Source: CAWKDC01 sp044445605 (GTDB lineage Bacteria; Pseudomonadota; Gammaproteobacteria; JABCZS01). Taken from it: DNA of 64,000 nt. The stretch lies in assembly GCA_044445605.1 (NCBI GenBank), contig JBIOEA010000003.1, forward strand, positions 1 through 64,000. Reading direction: 5' to 3'. Shown in pieces: positions 33,573 to 42,320 of the stretch. Each line of letters starts with the position of its first letter. Position 1 is the first letter of the stretch. The notes below the pieces were generated by a model. That model was not told where the DNA came from. It was given only the letters and a program-made list of their open reading frames with translations, and ran no database searches. The position numbers and the translations under genes are program-made.

Positions 33573-34004
33573 TATCCTTCTGCTTATTAAAAAATCCAGT
33601 CGATGTTAATCGCCTTTGCAATGGCATACAAGGGATAGCTGTGTAATCCTTCGTATTCTGAATAGTTTTGGCCAGAAAAGCGTATGGAATAAGGCGTATT
33701 AGGATGGCATAGCAAGTATTCACGTATGCCTCATAAGATACAAGTGGTTGTTTTGCCACGAATTTTGCCTTTTCATGGTTGTTTTTCAACCCTGTTTTTG
33801 CAGATCCATGGTTGAAAATCAACCATGTTTTGATCGGTTCATGGTTGTTTTTGCAGCCATTGCGAGGTCATATCTTCGCGGGCAAAGCCGACTTTTCAGT
33901 AGCAAAAGCTGCTCTAAAAAACTGAAAAACGAGATTGCGGCTGTCGCATCTTCAGGTGCGAGAGGTATATACTGGTCGAAACCTCTCTTACCCGGAGTAC
34001 CCTC
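33573..34004. repeat. Intergenic region with CATGGTTG repeats and a perfect palindrome
   Basis: No convincing gene. CATGGTTG recurs at 33774, 33807 and 33840, about 33 bp apart. The middle copy is a perfect palindrome with arms CATGGTTG/CAACCATG (33807-33827). The repeats lie upstream of the LysE-type gene and could be operators or a decayed repeat element. Confidence 0.6.
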
Positions 34005-34610
34005 ATGACCCTCGAAGTTCTACTTGCCTTTATTGTTTACGCTTTTGTCAGCGCGGTGACGCCTGGGCCGAATAACACGATGCTCATGGCCTCAGGTTTA
34101 CATTATGGCGTGAAAAAAACGACGCCTCATGCACTGGGTGTGGCATTGGGTTTTGGATTCATGGTGTTTGCAGCAGGGATGGGGTTATTATCATTGCTGG
34201 ATTACATCCCGTATTCATATGAAGTGTTGCACGTTCTGTCGATTGCCTATTTGCTGTATCTGGCCTTTAAAATTGCTACGACAAGCCATTTGGATAAAGA
34301 CAAGGGATCGAATAAAAAACCAATGACGTTTTTGCAGGCTGCTGCGTTTCAGTGGATTAATCCGAAAGCGATCATGATGGCCATTGTTGCCATCACCACC
34401 TATGTGCCTGAGACGCCTGAACCGTCATTGTTTATTAATGTGGTGACGGTGTCATTCGCCTATACCGCCGTGTGTATCCCGTGTTCATTTATTTGGGCAG
34501 GCTTCGGCAGTAGCTTGCGCCGGTTTTTGAGCGATCCCATGCATTTTAGGATCTTTAATATCACCATGGCGCTGTTGCTGGTTGCTTCGTTGTATCCGAT
34601 GCTTACTTAA
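34005..34610 (+). CDS. LysE/RhtB-family amino-acid exporter
   Basis: A 201-residue inner-membrane protein with about six helices. It carries the family signature near the N-terminus (AVTPGPNNTMLMASGLHYG) and FQWINPKAIMMAI in the middle. Relatives export amino acids such as lysine, homoserine or threonine; the substrate is not readable here. The 3' end overlaps the convergent sohB by 8 bp. Confidence 0.9.
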   Translation: MTLEVLLAFIVYAFVSAVTPGPNNTMLMASGLHYGVKKTTPHALGVALGFGFMVFAAGMGLLSLLDYIPYSYEVLHVLSIAYLLYLAFKIATTSHLDKDKGSNKKPMTFLQAAAFQWINPKAIMMAIVAITTYVPETPEPSLFINVVTVSFAYTAVCIPCSFIWAGFGSSLRRFLSDPMHFRIFNITMALLLVASLYPMLT

Positions 34611-35589
34611 ATCGCGTCATCAACGCCTGCATCCCCATTTTCAACCAATGGCTGAGTTTTGTTCTTAAACGTTCAGGCACTGTGTGCGTTAGCATCAAGA
34701 TTTGATGTGTCTTCAGGTGTGATTGAATAAACGCATCGCTGGTCCCAATACTATCGACGAGCAAATGCTTGAGAGCCTCTTCACCATACCAATGTTCGCC
34801 AGTAGCCACGGTGTCCATATCCAATTGAGGGCGATAACGCGTTACAAATGATTTAAACAGCGACTGTGTTTCGTCCAATTCTTCTTGGAATTTTGCACGG
34901 CCTTCTTTCGTGTTTTCACCAAACATGGTCAATGTGCGTTTGTATTTACCTGCCGTATGTAATTCAATATCAATATCATGTTTGTCTAAAAAACGATGGA
35001 AGTTCGGTAATTGTGCAACAACACCGATCGACCCCAATACAGCGAACGGCGCTGCAACAATATGATCAGCGACGACCGCCATTAAATAGCCACCACTGGC
35101 AGCAATGGTATCGACTGCGACGGTGACATGGAGCTCGGCCGCTTTCAACCGTTCAAGTTGTGCCGCTGCTAATCCATATTGGTGAACCATCCCGCCAGGG
35201 CTTTCCAGGATCAATAAAACACGATCATCAGGGCGGTGGAAATTCACAATGGCAGAGATTTCCTCGCGAAAAGCTTTTAAGCCTGTGGCTGCCATATCGC
35301 CGTCAAATTTGAGGACATACAACAATGGCTTTTTTTCGTCTTCTTTATACGCTATCTTTTGTTGCTTTTTAAATGCTTTGAGCTCTTTCTTGCTCAAGAT
35401 TTCTTCGGCAAGGCCTTCTGCCAACCCCTCATACTTTTCATTGAGGGAGGTGATTTCGAGCATTTCTTCATTTCTGCGTTGGCGCAGGACAAGCCCCAAT
35501 ATGGCCGCGGTCGTGCCAATGATGGCGACCACAAGCGTCAGTGTTTTGGCCAAAAAGAGGGCCCAATTCGATAGGAGTGATAAGAGCAT
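34603..35589 (-). CDS. sohB: SohB-like inner-membrane serine protease (signal-peptide-peptidase family)
   Basis: A 328-residue S49-family protease. It has an N-terminal membrane helix (FLAKTLTLVVAIIGTTAAILGLV), a basic linker, and a ClpP-like domain with ESPGGMVHQYG, the nucleophile serine in VDTIAASGGYLMA and the general-base lysine in TAGKYKRTLT. The ATG at 35589 is preferred because GAGG precedes it; a GTG four codons earlier has no better site. It is thought to degrade membrane-released peptides. Confidence 0.9.
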   Translation of the reverse strand: MLLSLLSNWALFLAKTLTLVVAIIGTTAAILGLVLRQRRNEEMLEITSLNEKYEGLAEGLAEEILSKKELKAFKKQQKIAYKEDEKKPLLYVLKFDGDMAATGLKAFREEISAIVNFHRPDDRVLLILESPGGMVHQYGLAAAQLERLKAAELHVTVAVDTIAASGGYLMAVVADHIVAAPFAVLGSIGVVAQLPNFHRFLDKHDIDIELHTAGKYKRTLTMFGENTKEGRAKFQEELDETQSLFKSFVTRYRPQLDMDTVATGEHWYGEEALKHLLVDSIGTSDAFIQSHLKTHQILMLTHTVPERLRTKLSHWLKMGMQALMTRFK

Positions 35590-35687
35590 GAAAAACCTCA
35601 CTTAAAAAGTGACTGTATCAGAGATATCCCATCGCTGCAATGGCACACAAATTTGCCCTCTGCACGTATTTCCTTTAAGATAGCCCC

Positions 35688-36260
35688 ATGCTGACGGTTA
35701 CCGATTTACAACTTCAACGAGAAGGGCGCTCATTGCACCCCGCATTGTCGTTCGCCTTAGATAAAGGCCAGAGTTTATGGGTGAAAGGCCCCAATGGTAC
35801 CGGAAAATCCTCATTGCTCAAGGCGTTATTGGGGTGGTTGCCCCATGAGGGGGTCTCAATCACCCCAGATACCAGGCTTGCCTACCTAGGGCACCATACC
35901 GGATTGGCCTCTTACCTGACCGTTTGGCAGCATTGCGCGCTCCATCCTGCGATTAAACACTTTGACCCGCTGACCTGCACCCAGCTGCTGGGCGTTTTAG
36001 GACTAGGGAAACTGGCCCATGCTCAGATCGGGATATTATCCGCAGGACAAAAGCAGCGCTTGGCCTTGGTGCCTATCATGTTGTCGGGCGCCTCCCTATG
36101 GCTTCTGGATGAACCCTTCACCGCATTGGATACTGCCAGTGTGGCTCAGGTCAAAGCGTTGCTCAGTGGGTTCCTTGCCCAAGGCGTGGCGATGATGATT
36201 GTCTCTCATGATGATTTAGGCGATTGGGCAACCCAGACCCTTTCAATGGGGGATGCATGA
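35688..36260 (+). CDS. ccmA: Cytochrome c biogenesis ATP-binding protein CcmA
   Basis: A 190-residue ABC ATPase with Walker A (GPNGTGKSS), signature ILSAGQKQRLAL (LSAGQ in place of LSGGQ), Walker B (LWLLDEPFTALD) and the H-loop in IVSHDD. With CcmB, C and D it releases haem-loaded CcmE. First gene of a complete ccm operon. Its stop overlaps the ccmB start (ATGA). Confidence 0.95.
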   Translation: MLTVTDLQLQREGRSLHPALSFALDKGQSLWVKGPNGTGKSSLLKALLGWLPHEGVSITPDTRLAYLGHHTGLASYLTVWQHCALHPAIKHFDPLTCTQLLGVLGLGKLAHAQIGILSAGQKQRLALVPIMLSGASLWLLDEPFTALDTASVAQVKALLSGFLAQGVAMMIVSHDDLGDWATQTLSMGDA

Positions 36261-36919
36261 ATACTTGGCTAGCCGCGTTTCACCGCGAAATAACATTGCT
36301 GCGTGTGCAAGTGCAACATTGGGCATTGCCCTTATGCTTTGCCGTCGCCATGCTCATCTTATTGCAATTCGCATTGGATGAATCGGCCATGATGAAGAAC
36401 GTTCTGCCGAGGATGTACAGTATTATTATTTTATTGGTGATGTTTTTGATTCCCGACTACTTATTCAAGAACGACTGGCTATCGGGTTATTTGCCACAAT
36501 ATGCGTTATCCCCGATTGGGTTGGGCGGCGCAATGAGTGTTCGTTTGTTAGTGCAAGGCTTGTGGATGGGTGTGCCGTTGCTCATCGTACTATTGTTATC
36601 CGTGATGGTGACAGGGTTATCACTCGCGGTAGCCACCGCGCTGATGCTCAGTTTGGTGTTGTTACTGCCGATTTTATTTTTATTAGCCGCATTTGCAGGT
36701 GCATTAACATTAACGCTGCCGCAAACGAGTTTATTAGGTGTATTGATTTTGATGCCGTTTTATTGTCCGCCCTTGATGGCGGCGCAAAGCATGGTCGTGC
36801 ATGCGCAAGCGGGTTTGCCGTTTGTGTCTGAAATATATTTGTTGATCGCCATGGCGATAGGGGCTGTGGCAACATTGCCGTGGTTGATGGTCGTATTATT
36901 ACGAAGAGCATTGGGGTAA
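36257..36919 (+). CDS. ccmB: Haem exporter membrane protein CcmB
   Basis: A 220-residue protein with six hydrophobic helices, starting MNTWLAAFHREITLLRVQ. The start ATG overlaps the ccmA stop by four bases, which selects it over an upstream in-frame codon. It forms the membrane part of the CcmAB transporter. Confidence 0.93.
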   Translation: MNTWLAAFHREITLLRVQVQHWALPLCFAVAMLILLQFALDESAMMKNVLPRMYSIIILLVMFLIPDYLFKNDWLSGYLPQYALSPIGLGGAMSVRLLVQGLWMGVPLLIVLLLSVMVTGLSLAVATALMLSLVLLLPILFLLAAFAGALTLTLPQTSLLGVLILMPFYCPPLMAAQSMVVHAQAGLPFVSEIYLLIAMAIGAVATLPWLMVVLLRRALG

Positions 36920-36926
36920 GTGATCG

Positions 36927-37628
36927 ATGTGGAACGCCTTTAAGTCATTAATGCTCGCTAAACCGATGGAAAAGTTTCTATCGCTTATCACCCCATGGAT
37001 CGGTGGCATTGCGCTCGTCATGTTGGTGGTGGGGACGGTCTGGGGCTTGTACGTTGCACCTGCTGATTACCAGCAGCAAGATGCGTACCGGATTATTTTC
37101 GTTCATGTGCCTAGCGCGTTTTTATCGTTAGGGCTTTACACGAGCATGGCGATCGCGTCTTTGCTGTATCTGATCTTCCGTGTGAAGATGTTGGAAAAGT
37201 GGGTGTGGGCTTGCGCGCCGATTGGGGCGTTGTTCACGGGGATTGCATTGATCACGGGTGCGATTTGGGGCAAGCCGATGTGGGGAACCTGGTGGGTGTG
37301 GGATGCGCGATTAACCTCTGAGCTCATTTTGTTGTTCATTTATTTAGGCGTGATCTTTTTGAAAGATGCACTGAAGGCACAGCATCAGTCACTCATTCCA
37401 GCGCACATTTTAACCATCGTCGGTTTCGTGAATATCCCGATTGTGCATTTTTCGGTGCAATGGTGGTACACGCTGCATCAAGGCCCGACCTTATCCCAGT
37501 TTGCGCGCCCAGAAATGGCCAATGAGATGCTCATGCCTTTGTTATGGTGTTTGGTTGCATTTAAGTTGATAGCGTTTTACATGATTTTACTGCGCTTGCG
37601 CATTTCATGCCTAGAGGAATTAACATGA
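36927..37628 (+). CDS. ccmC: Haem-handling membrane protein CcmC
   Basis: A 233-residue six-helix membrane protein with the tryptophan-rich periplasmic motif WGTWWVWDARLTSELIL and flanking conserved histidines. It loads haem onto CcmE. Length is normal. Its stop overlaps ccmD (ATGA). Confidence 0.95.
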   Translation: MWNAFKSLMLAKPMEKFLSLITPWIGGIALVMLVVGTVWGLYVAPADYQQQDAYRIIFVHVPSAFLSLGLYTSMAIASLLYLIFRVKMLEKWVWACAPIGALFTGIALITGAIWGKPMWGTWWVWDARLTSELILLFIYLGVIFLKDALKAQHQSLIPAHILTIVGFVNIPIVHFSVQWWYTLHQGPTLSQFARPEMANEMLMPLLWCLVAFKLIAFYMILLRLRISCLEELT

Positions 37629-37750
37629 GTGGATATGCCGTTTATGTCTACAGCGCTTGGGCGATTGCATACCTGGCCATTGGGGTTTGCATCGTGCGCG
37701 AGCGTCGCAAACTGAAAGCGCTGTTGCGTGAGGTGTCCCGTGACCAATAA
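37625..37750 (+). CDS. ccmD: Haem exporter protein CcmD
   Basis: A 41-residue protein with one membrane helix (SAWAIAYLAIGVCIV) followed by a basic segment (RERRKLKALLREV), the standard CcmD layout. It overlaps ccmC at its start and ccmE at its end. It stabilises the CcmABC-CcmE complex. Confidence 0.93.
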   Translation: MSGYAVYVYSAWAIAYLAIGVCIVRERRKLKALLREVSRDQ

Positions 37751-38165
37751 ACAAAAAAAACGCATGTTGCAAATGCTGGCCATCTTGGTGGCTGCGGGTG
37801 TTGGGATTGCTTGCGTACTGATGGCATTGAAAGAAAGCATCCAATTGTATTTCACACCGAGTGAACTGGTGAAAGCCGCTGTGACGCAACGTCAAGTTGT
37901 CCGCATGGGCGGCATGATAATGGCTGATTCCATAAAGCGTGAGCCAAAAACCTTGCAAGTCCAATTTTTGGTCACGGATGGATTAGATACCATTCCCGTA
38001 TTTTATGAAGGGGTGCTGCCTGATTTATTCCGTGAAGGGCAGGGCGTGATTGTCAAGGGTAGCTATGAGGCTGGAAAGGGCTTCATCGCCAGTGAAGTGT
38101 TAACCAAGCATGATGAGCGCTATGTGCCGAAAGAACTTCAGCACACCCTGAAGGAGCCCACATGA
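37740..38165 (+). CDS. ccmE: Haem chaperone CcmE
   Basis: A 141-residue periplasmic protein anchored by an N-terminal helix (MLAILVAAGVGIACVLMAL). The haem-binding histidine lies in EVLTKHDERYVPKE, and FYEGVLPDLFREGQGV is conserved. GTG at 37740 is chosen as start because GAGG lies six bases upstream and the product then begins with the usual short basic segment (TNKQKKRM). Confidence 0.93.
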   Translation: MTNKQKKRMLQMLAILVAAGVGIACVLMALKESIQLYFTPSELVKAAVTQRQVVRMGGMIMADSIKREPKTLQVQFLVTDGLDTIPVFYEGVLPDLFREGQGVIVKGSYEAGKGFIASEVLTKHDERYVPKELQHTLKEPT

Positions 38166-40024
38166 TCCCAACGTTGTCGCATTTCTTATTGATCATGGCC
38201 TGGTTATGTGCGGCACAGGGGTTAGCCTCTGGCATCATTTGCACACGCAAGCAAAACAGCAATGCCTCATCGTTATTAACATTTTTTTTTGACGCCATGT
38301 TAGGTTGCATTTGGGCCAGTGCTGCATTACTTGTCTATTCCTATTTGCGCAGCGACTTTTCGTTGATGGTTGTCTTTGAGCATGTGCAAACGAATTTGCC
38401 TTGGTACTATCGCGTGGGTGCTATTTGGGCGGGGCATGAAGGCTCGATGATGTTATGGTTAGTGGTGCTGACATTATGGAGTGCTGTATTTCGGTTTGTG
38501 TCATTGCCAGAGCATTTTAAGCAAGTCAGTATAACGATGTTACTCACGATTTTTGTGGCTCTGTTAGCTTTTATTTTATTAGCGTCAAGTCCATTCGATC
38601 GTTTATTGCCCTTTGTGCCCATGGAAGGGCAAGACTTAAATCCATTGCTACAAGATTTAGGGATGATGTTCCATCCACCTTTATTATATTTAGGCTATGT
38701 GGGTTTTGCGGTGCCGTATGCCATGGTACTCGCACGATTGATTTCACCGTCTGATGATGTGCGCATTGAAGCGGTGTTCAAAAAAGTGGTACTGACCGCG
38801 TGGGGATTTTTAACGATCGGTATTACGCTGGGGAGTTTCTGGGCGTATTACGAGTTAGGATGGGGCGGCTTCTGGTTTTGGGATCCCGTTGAAAACGCAT
38901 CTTTGTTGCCCTGGCTGGTAGCAACGGCATTGGTGCATGCGATGATGATGCCTGCTGCCAAGCATCGTGGTTCCATGGTTGATTTGCTCACGATCTGGGC
39001 ATTCGTGTTATCTTTATTAGGCACGTTTCTGGTGCGTTCCGGGTTACTGAGTTCCGTTCACAGCTTTGCAAGCGATCCCGCACGGGGCTTATTCATCCTA
39101 TTGATGGTGTTATTTTTCTGGGGCATGGCGCACGTCCTATACTTTAAGCACAAGACGACGCAGCCGCATCAGGGAACATCAGTGACATCACGCGAATCGT
39201 TTCTGACCTTAAATCAAATGTTCTTTTTAGTGATCGCGGCGACAGTATTTTTGGGCACGATATATCCTTTGATCGTTGAGGCGATGGGGTTGGGGTTTAT
39301 TTCGGTTGGGCCGCAGTATTTTAATCGCATTATTTTGCCTATTGGTGGCGTGTTAACGGCGGTGATGGGTTTGTCGGTGGCATCGCGCTTTCGTCATGCC
39401 TTGGTATTTGCGCCGCAATTGATCATGGCCTTGATTGCCTTGATCGCTGCGGTCTTGCCGGAAGGGTTACCTATTCTGGCACGTGTGGGAATAGGATTGT
39501 TTACATGGGTGTTTGCGCAGACAGCACGTGATTTGTTTGTAACACGGTTGTCAATAAAACGATTATCGATGCACATGGCGCACATGGGGTTTGCTACGTT
39601 GGTGTTAGGGATTGCGTTGAGTCAAACGGGTGGAGTGGAAAAAGAGAATGTCATGTCACCGGGTGATGCTGTATCAATCGCAGGGAGTACGATCACGTTA
39701 CAGCGGTTTGATGAGATTGCGGGCCCGAATTTTGAAGGGGTCGAAGCACGGATGCATTTGGATACACCGGGTGAGCCAGTGGTGATCATGAAGCCGGAAA
39801 AACGATTTTATACATTTCGAGGCATTGCATTGTCTGAAACAGCGATTGACGGAAACCTGCGTCGTGATTGGTACATTGCACTGGGCGAGCCTTTGGAGAA
39901 TAATGCATGGTCATTCCGTATTCAATATAAACCGTTTATTCGGTTGATTTGGTTGGGTGGGCTGATGATGGCATTGGGCATGTTTATGGCGGTGGGGAGA
40001 ATGTTAAATGATGAATCTCGATAA
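38162..40024 (+). CDS. ccmF: Haem lyase subunit CcmF
   Basis: A 620-residue polytopic membrane protein with the haem-handling motif WGGFWFWDPVENASLLPWL, conserved histidines on either side and a C-terminal periplasmic domain. With CcmH it attaches haem to apocytochrome c. It overlaps ccmE by four bases and ccmG by 17. Confidence 0.96.
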   Translation: MIPTLSHFLLIMAWLCAAQGLASGIICTRKQNSNASSLLTFFFDAMLGCIWASAALLVYSYLRSDFSLMVVFEHVQTNLPWYYRVGAIWAGHEGSMMLWLVVLTLWSAVFRFVSLPEHFKQVSITMLLTIFVALLAFILLASSPFDRLLPFVPMEGQDLNPLLQDLGMMFHPPLLYLGYVGFAVPYAMVLARLISPSDDVRIEAVFKKVVLTAWGFLTIGITLGSFWAYYELGWGGFWFWDPVENASLLPWLVATALVHAMMMPAAKHRGSMVDLLTIWAFVLSLLGTFLVRSGLLSSVHSFASDPARGLFILLMVLFFWGMAHVLYFKHKTTQPHQGTSVTSRESFLTLNQMFFLVIAATVFLGTIYPLIVEAMGLGFISVGPQYFNRIILPIGGVLTAVMGLSVASRFRHALVFAPQLIMALIALIAAVLPEGLPILARVGIGLFTWVFAQTARDLFVTRLSIKRLSMHMAHMGFATLVLGIALSQTGGVEKENVMSPGDAVSIAGSTITLQRFDEIAGPNFEGVEARMHLDTPGEPVVIMKPEKRFYTFRGIALSETAIDGNLRRDWYIALGEPLENNAWSFRIQYKPFIRLIWLGGLMMALGMFMAVGRMLNDESR

Positions 40025-40529
40025 ATGCATCATGGCCTTTTTCGTGATCCTGGTGGTCGTGATGGGCTATCTGATGATGAGTGATCGACCGAAAGTGGTA
40101 TCGGTAGGCCGCATTGGTCAGGAAGTACCTGCGTTTGCGTTATACGATTTAGAGAACAAAAAAGAGTACACACAAGATGATTTAAGGGGTGAATGGACCT
40201 TACTGAATATTTGGGCGAGCTGGTGTGCCCCATGCAAACTAGAACATCCTGTTTTACTGGAATTGGCGAAGCAAGGTTATCGGATTGTGGGGCTTGATTT
40301 TAAAGATGTCACAAACGATGCACAAGCATTTTTGAAGCAGCGGGGTACGCCTTATGCCATCGTGCTATCAGACAAAGACGGAAAGTTAGGGTTTGATTTA
40401 GGTGTGTATGGTGTTCCTGAGACGATATTGATTGATAAAGACGGTGTGATTCGTCATCGTTTTGCGGGGATGTTCACGGAAGCAGTGTTCAGGAAGGAAT
40501 TTTTGCCATTGATGCAGGAGCAGAAATGA
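40008..40529 (+). CDS. ccmG: Membrane-anchored thioredoxin CcmG (DsbE)
   Basis: A 173-residue protein with an N-terminal membrane anchor and a thioredoxin fold. The active site is WASWCAPC, and there is a cis-proline segment GVPETILIDKDG. It keeps apocytochrome c or CcmH cysteines reduced in the periplasm. Confidence 0.95.
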   Translation: MMNLDKCIMAFFVILVVVMGYLMMSDRPKVVSVGRIGQEVPAFALYDLENKKEYTQDDLRGEWTLLNIWASWCAPCKLEHPVLLELAKQGYRIVGLDFKDVTNDAQAFLKQRGTPYAIVLSDKDGKLGFDLGVYGVPETILIDKDGVIRHRFAGMFTEAVFRKEFLPLMQEQK

Positions 40530-40903
40530 GGCAGATCATCTCGGTCATCTTATTGAGTATGTTTTGTATCGTGACGGCATGGGCTCAGGCGCCTGTGTTT
40601 TCGGATCCCGTGGCTGAAAAACGGTATGAATCCTTCACGCATGGGTTGCGTTGTTTGAAATGCGAGCATCAAAGTGTGGCAGAATCGGACTCAGATTTTT
40701 CAAAAGATGTGAAGACATGGGTGGCGCAGGCGATCACCGATGGGCGCAGTGATCAAGAAATCAAAGACATGTTGCAGGACCGTTTTGGTGACAGGATCTT
40801 TTTAAATCCGCCTTGGCAGATGAATACGTACGTGTTGTGGTTTGCGCCGTTATTATTGTGTTTGTTGGGATTGGTTATTTGGATACGCAGGGTTAGAAAA
40901 TGA
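40526..40903 (+). CDS. ccmH: Cytochrome c maturation protein CcmH (short form)
   Basis: A 125-residue protein with signal sequence, the redox motif LRCLKC, a conserved RFGDRIFLNPP segment and a C-terminal membrane helix. It is the short CcmH type, with the TPR part encoded separately downstream. Confidence 0.94.
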   Translation: MRQIISVILLSMFCIVTAWAQAPVFSDPVAEKRYESFTHGLRCLKCEHQSVAESDSDFSKDVKTWVAQAITDGRSDQEIKDMLQDRFGDRIFLNPPWQMNTYVLWFAPLLLCLLGLVIWIRRVRK

Positions 40904-41439
40904 TAAAGATTTTAATTGGGTTATTGGTGGCGTTGATCGTGATGGTTCAAGTAGTGTATTTGGACAGGCTTAAAAAATATCGTCATGTTTTGTTGGCTGT
41001 GTTTACGGTGGTGTTGTCGACTGGATTGTATTTCGCTTTGCGTGATCCGGTGGCGTCGTTTGCGCAGCATGTACAAAGCACCGATTTTTCGAGCCAACCC
41101 AAGAAAATGGTTTATCATGCTACGGAAAAAGATTACGATAATTGGTACGTGCAAGCGATGCTGGCTTATGATAAAAACGATCCTAATCTTGCCTTGGTTT
41201 ATTTTGGTGAATTGTATCAATTGAGGCCACAAGATCAGTCGTATTATCGTGAGTACGCAGATTTATTGTTATCGCATGATCCAAGGAACCCTACCTTGGC
41301 TGTGATCATGCATGCATTGAAAGAACAGCCTGATCGCGATCCCGGTTGGTTATTGTTGTTTGCGCGGTATGAGCAGATGCAGGGGAACCAAGAGAAGGCG
41401 GAAAAGCTTTATCAGGAAGCATTGGGGAAATTACCGTGA
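40900..41439 (+). CDS. ccmI: CcmI-like TPR protein
   Basis: A 179-residue protein with two N-terminal membrane helices (ILIGLLVALIVMVQVVYL and a second near residue 30), then TPR-like helices (DPNLALVYFGELYQLRPQDQ, EKAEKLYQEALGKL). It is short compared with classical CcmI but keeps position and topology. It presents apocytochrome to the ligation complex. Confidence 0.8.
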   Translation: MIKILIGLLVALIVMVQVVYLDRLKKYRHVLLAVFTVVLSTGLYFALRDPVASFAQHVQSTDFSSQPKKMVYHATEKDYDNWYVQAMLAYDKNDPNLALVYFGELYQLRPQDQSYYREYADLLLSHDPRNPTLAVIMHALKEQPDRDPGWLLLFARYEQMQGNQEKAEKLYQEALGKLP

Positions 41440-42236
41440 ACATCCTTTATATAACCTTCATCGCAGTCATACAAGGGCTAACGGAGTTTCTACCTATCTC
41501 CAGTTCGGGGCATTTATTGCTTATGCCTGTATTGACGGGCCAGCCCGATCAAGGTTCAGCCTTTGATGTTGCATTGCACTTGGGCACATTGGTTGCGGTG
41601 GTCGGCTATTTCTGGAAAGATCTCTGGAAGATTGCCAAAGCGTGGTTCACGCAAGCCTTTTCATCGAAACAGTCGTTTGATGCCAAGATGGGCTGGTATT
41701 TAATTGCTGCGACGATACCAGCCATCATTGTCGGTGGATTATTAGGTGATTGGATGGACGTTCATTTACGTGATCCTCGCATTGTTGCCTACACATCGAT
41801 TCTTTTTGGTATATTGCTGGGCGCAGCCGATTACCTTGGCCGAAAAGTCCGTTCCATCCCTCAAATAACGCTTTCCAATCCCATTCTGATAGGGTGCGCT
41901 CAAGCCTTGGCCCTCGTTCCAGGGACATCCCGATCAGGTATTACCATGACGGCGGGGCTGTTGCTTGGCTTTACCCGCGATGCTGCGGCCCGATTTGCCT
42001 TCTTGATGTCTGTGCCGGTTATCCTAATGGCAGGGGTTTTCAAGATGTATCAAGCCTTTTTCACCTCATCGCAAGTCATTGATGGGTGGTCCTTTGCCTA
42101 TGGGGCAGGGGTGTCGGCGGTTGTCGGAATTGTAACAATTCATGTCTTTTTACGATTCATTACCAAGATCGGCATGTTACCCTTTGTTATTTATAGAGTT
42201 TTTCTAGGTCTGGCCATATTAGTCATGCTGACTTAA
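41436..42236 (+). CDS. uppP: Undecaprenyl-diphosphatase (BacA/UppP)
   Basis: A 266-residue polytopic enzyme that recycles the C55 lipid carrier for cell-wall synthesis. The signatures TEFLPISSSGHLLL and PGTSRSGITM are intact. It overlaps ccmI by four bases, so it is expressed with the ccm operon. Confidence 0.95.
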   Translation: MNILYITFIAVIQGLTEFLPISSSGHLLLMPVLTGQPDQGSAFDVALHLGTLVAVVGYFWKDLWKIAKAWFTQAFSSKQSFDAKMGWYLIAATIPAIIVGGLLGDWMDVHLRDPRIVAYTSILFGILLGAADYLGRKVRSIPQITLSNPILIGCAQALALVPGTSRSGITMTAGLLLGFTRDAAARFAFLMSVPVILMAGVFKMYQAFFTSSQVIDGWSFAYGAGVSAVVGIVTIHVFLRFITKIGMLPFVIYRVFLGLAILVMLT

Positions 42237-42320
42237 TTACTTGCTTATTGCGCTAGCACCTTGCTACACTGAGACTAAGGTTTTAACCTAGTTTTAGAAC
42301 TTAGTGAGGGCTAAAGAGCA

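Noticed and set aside
33541..33822. A 93-codon reverse frame upstream of the ART operon.
   Set aside because: It spans the ART promoter dyad and the CATGGTTG repeats, has no good ribosome site and resembles no protein family.
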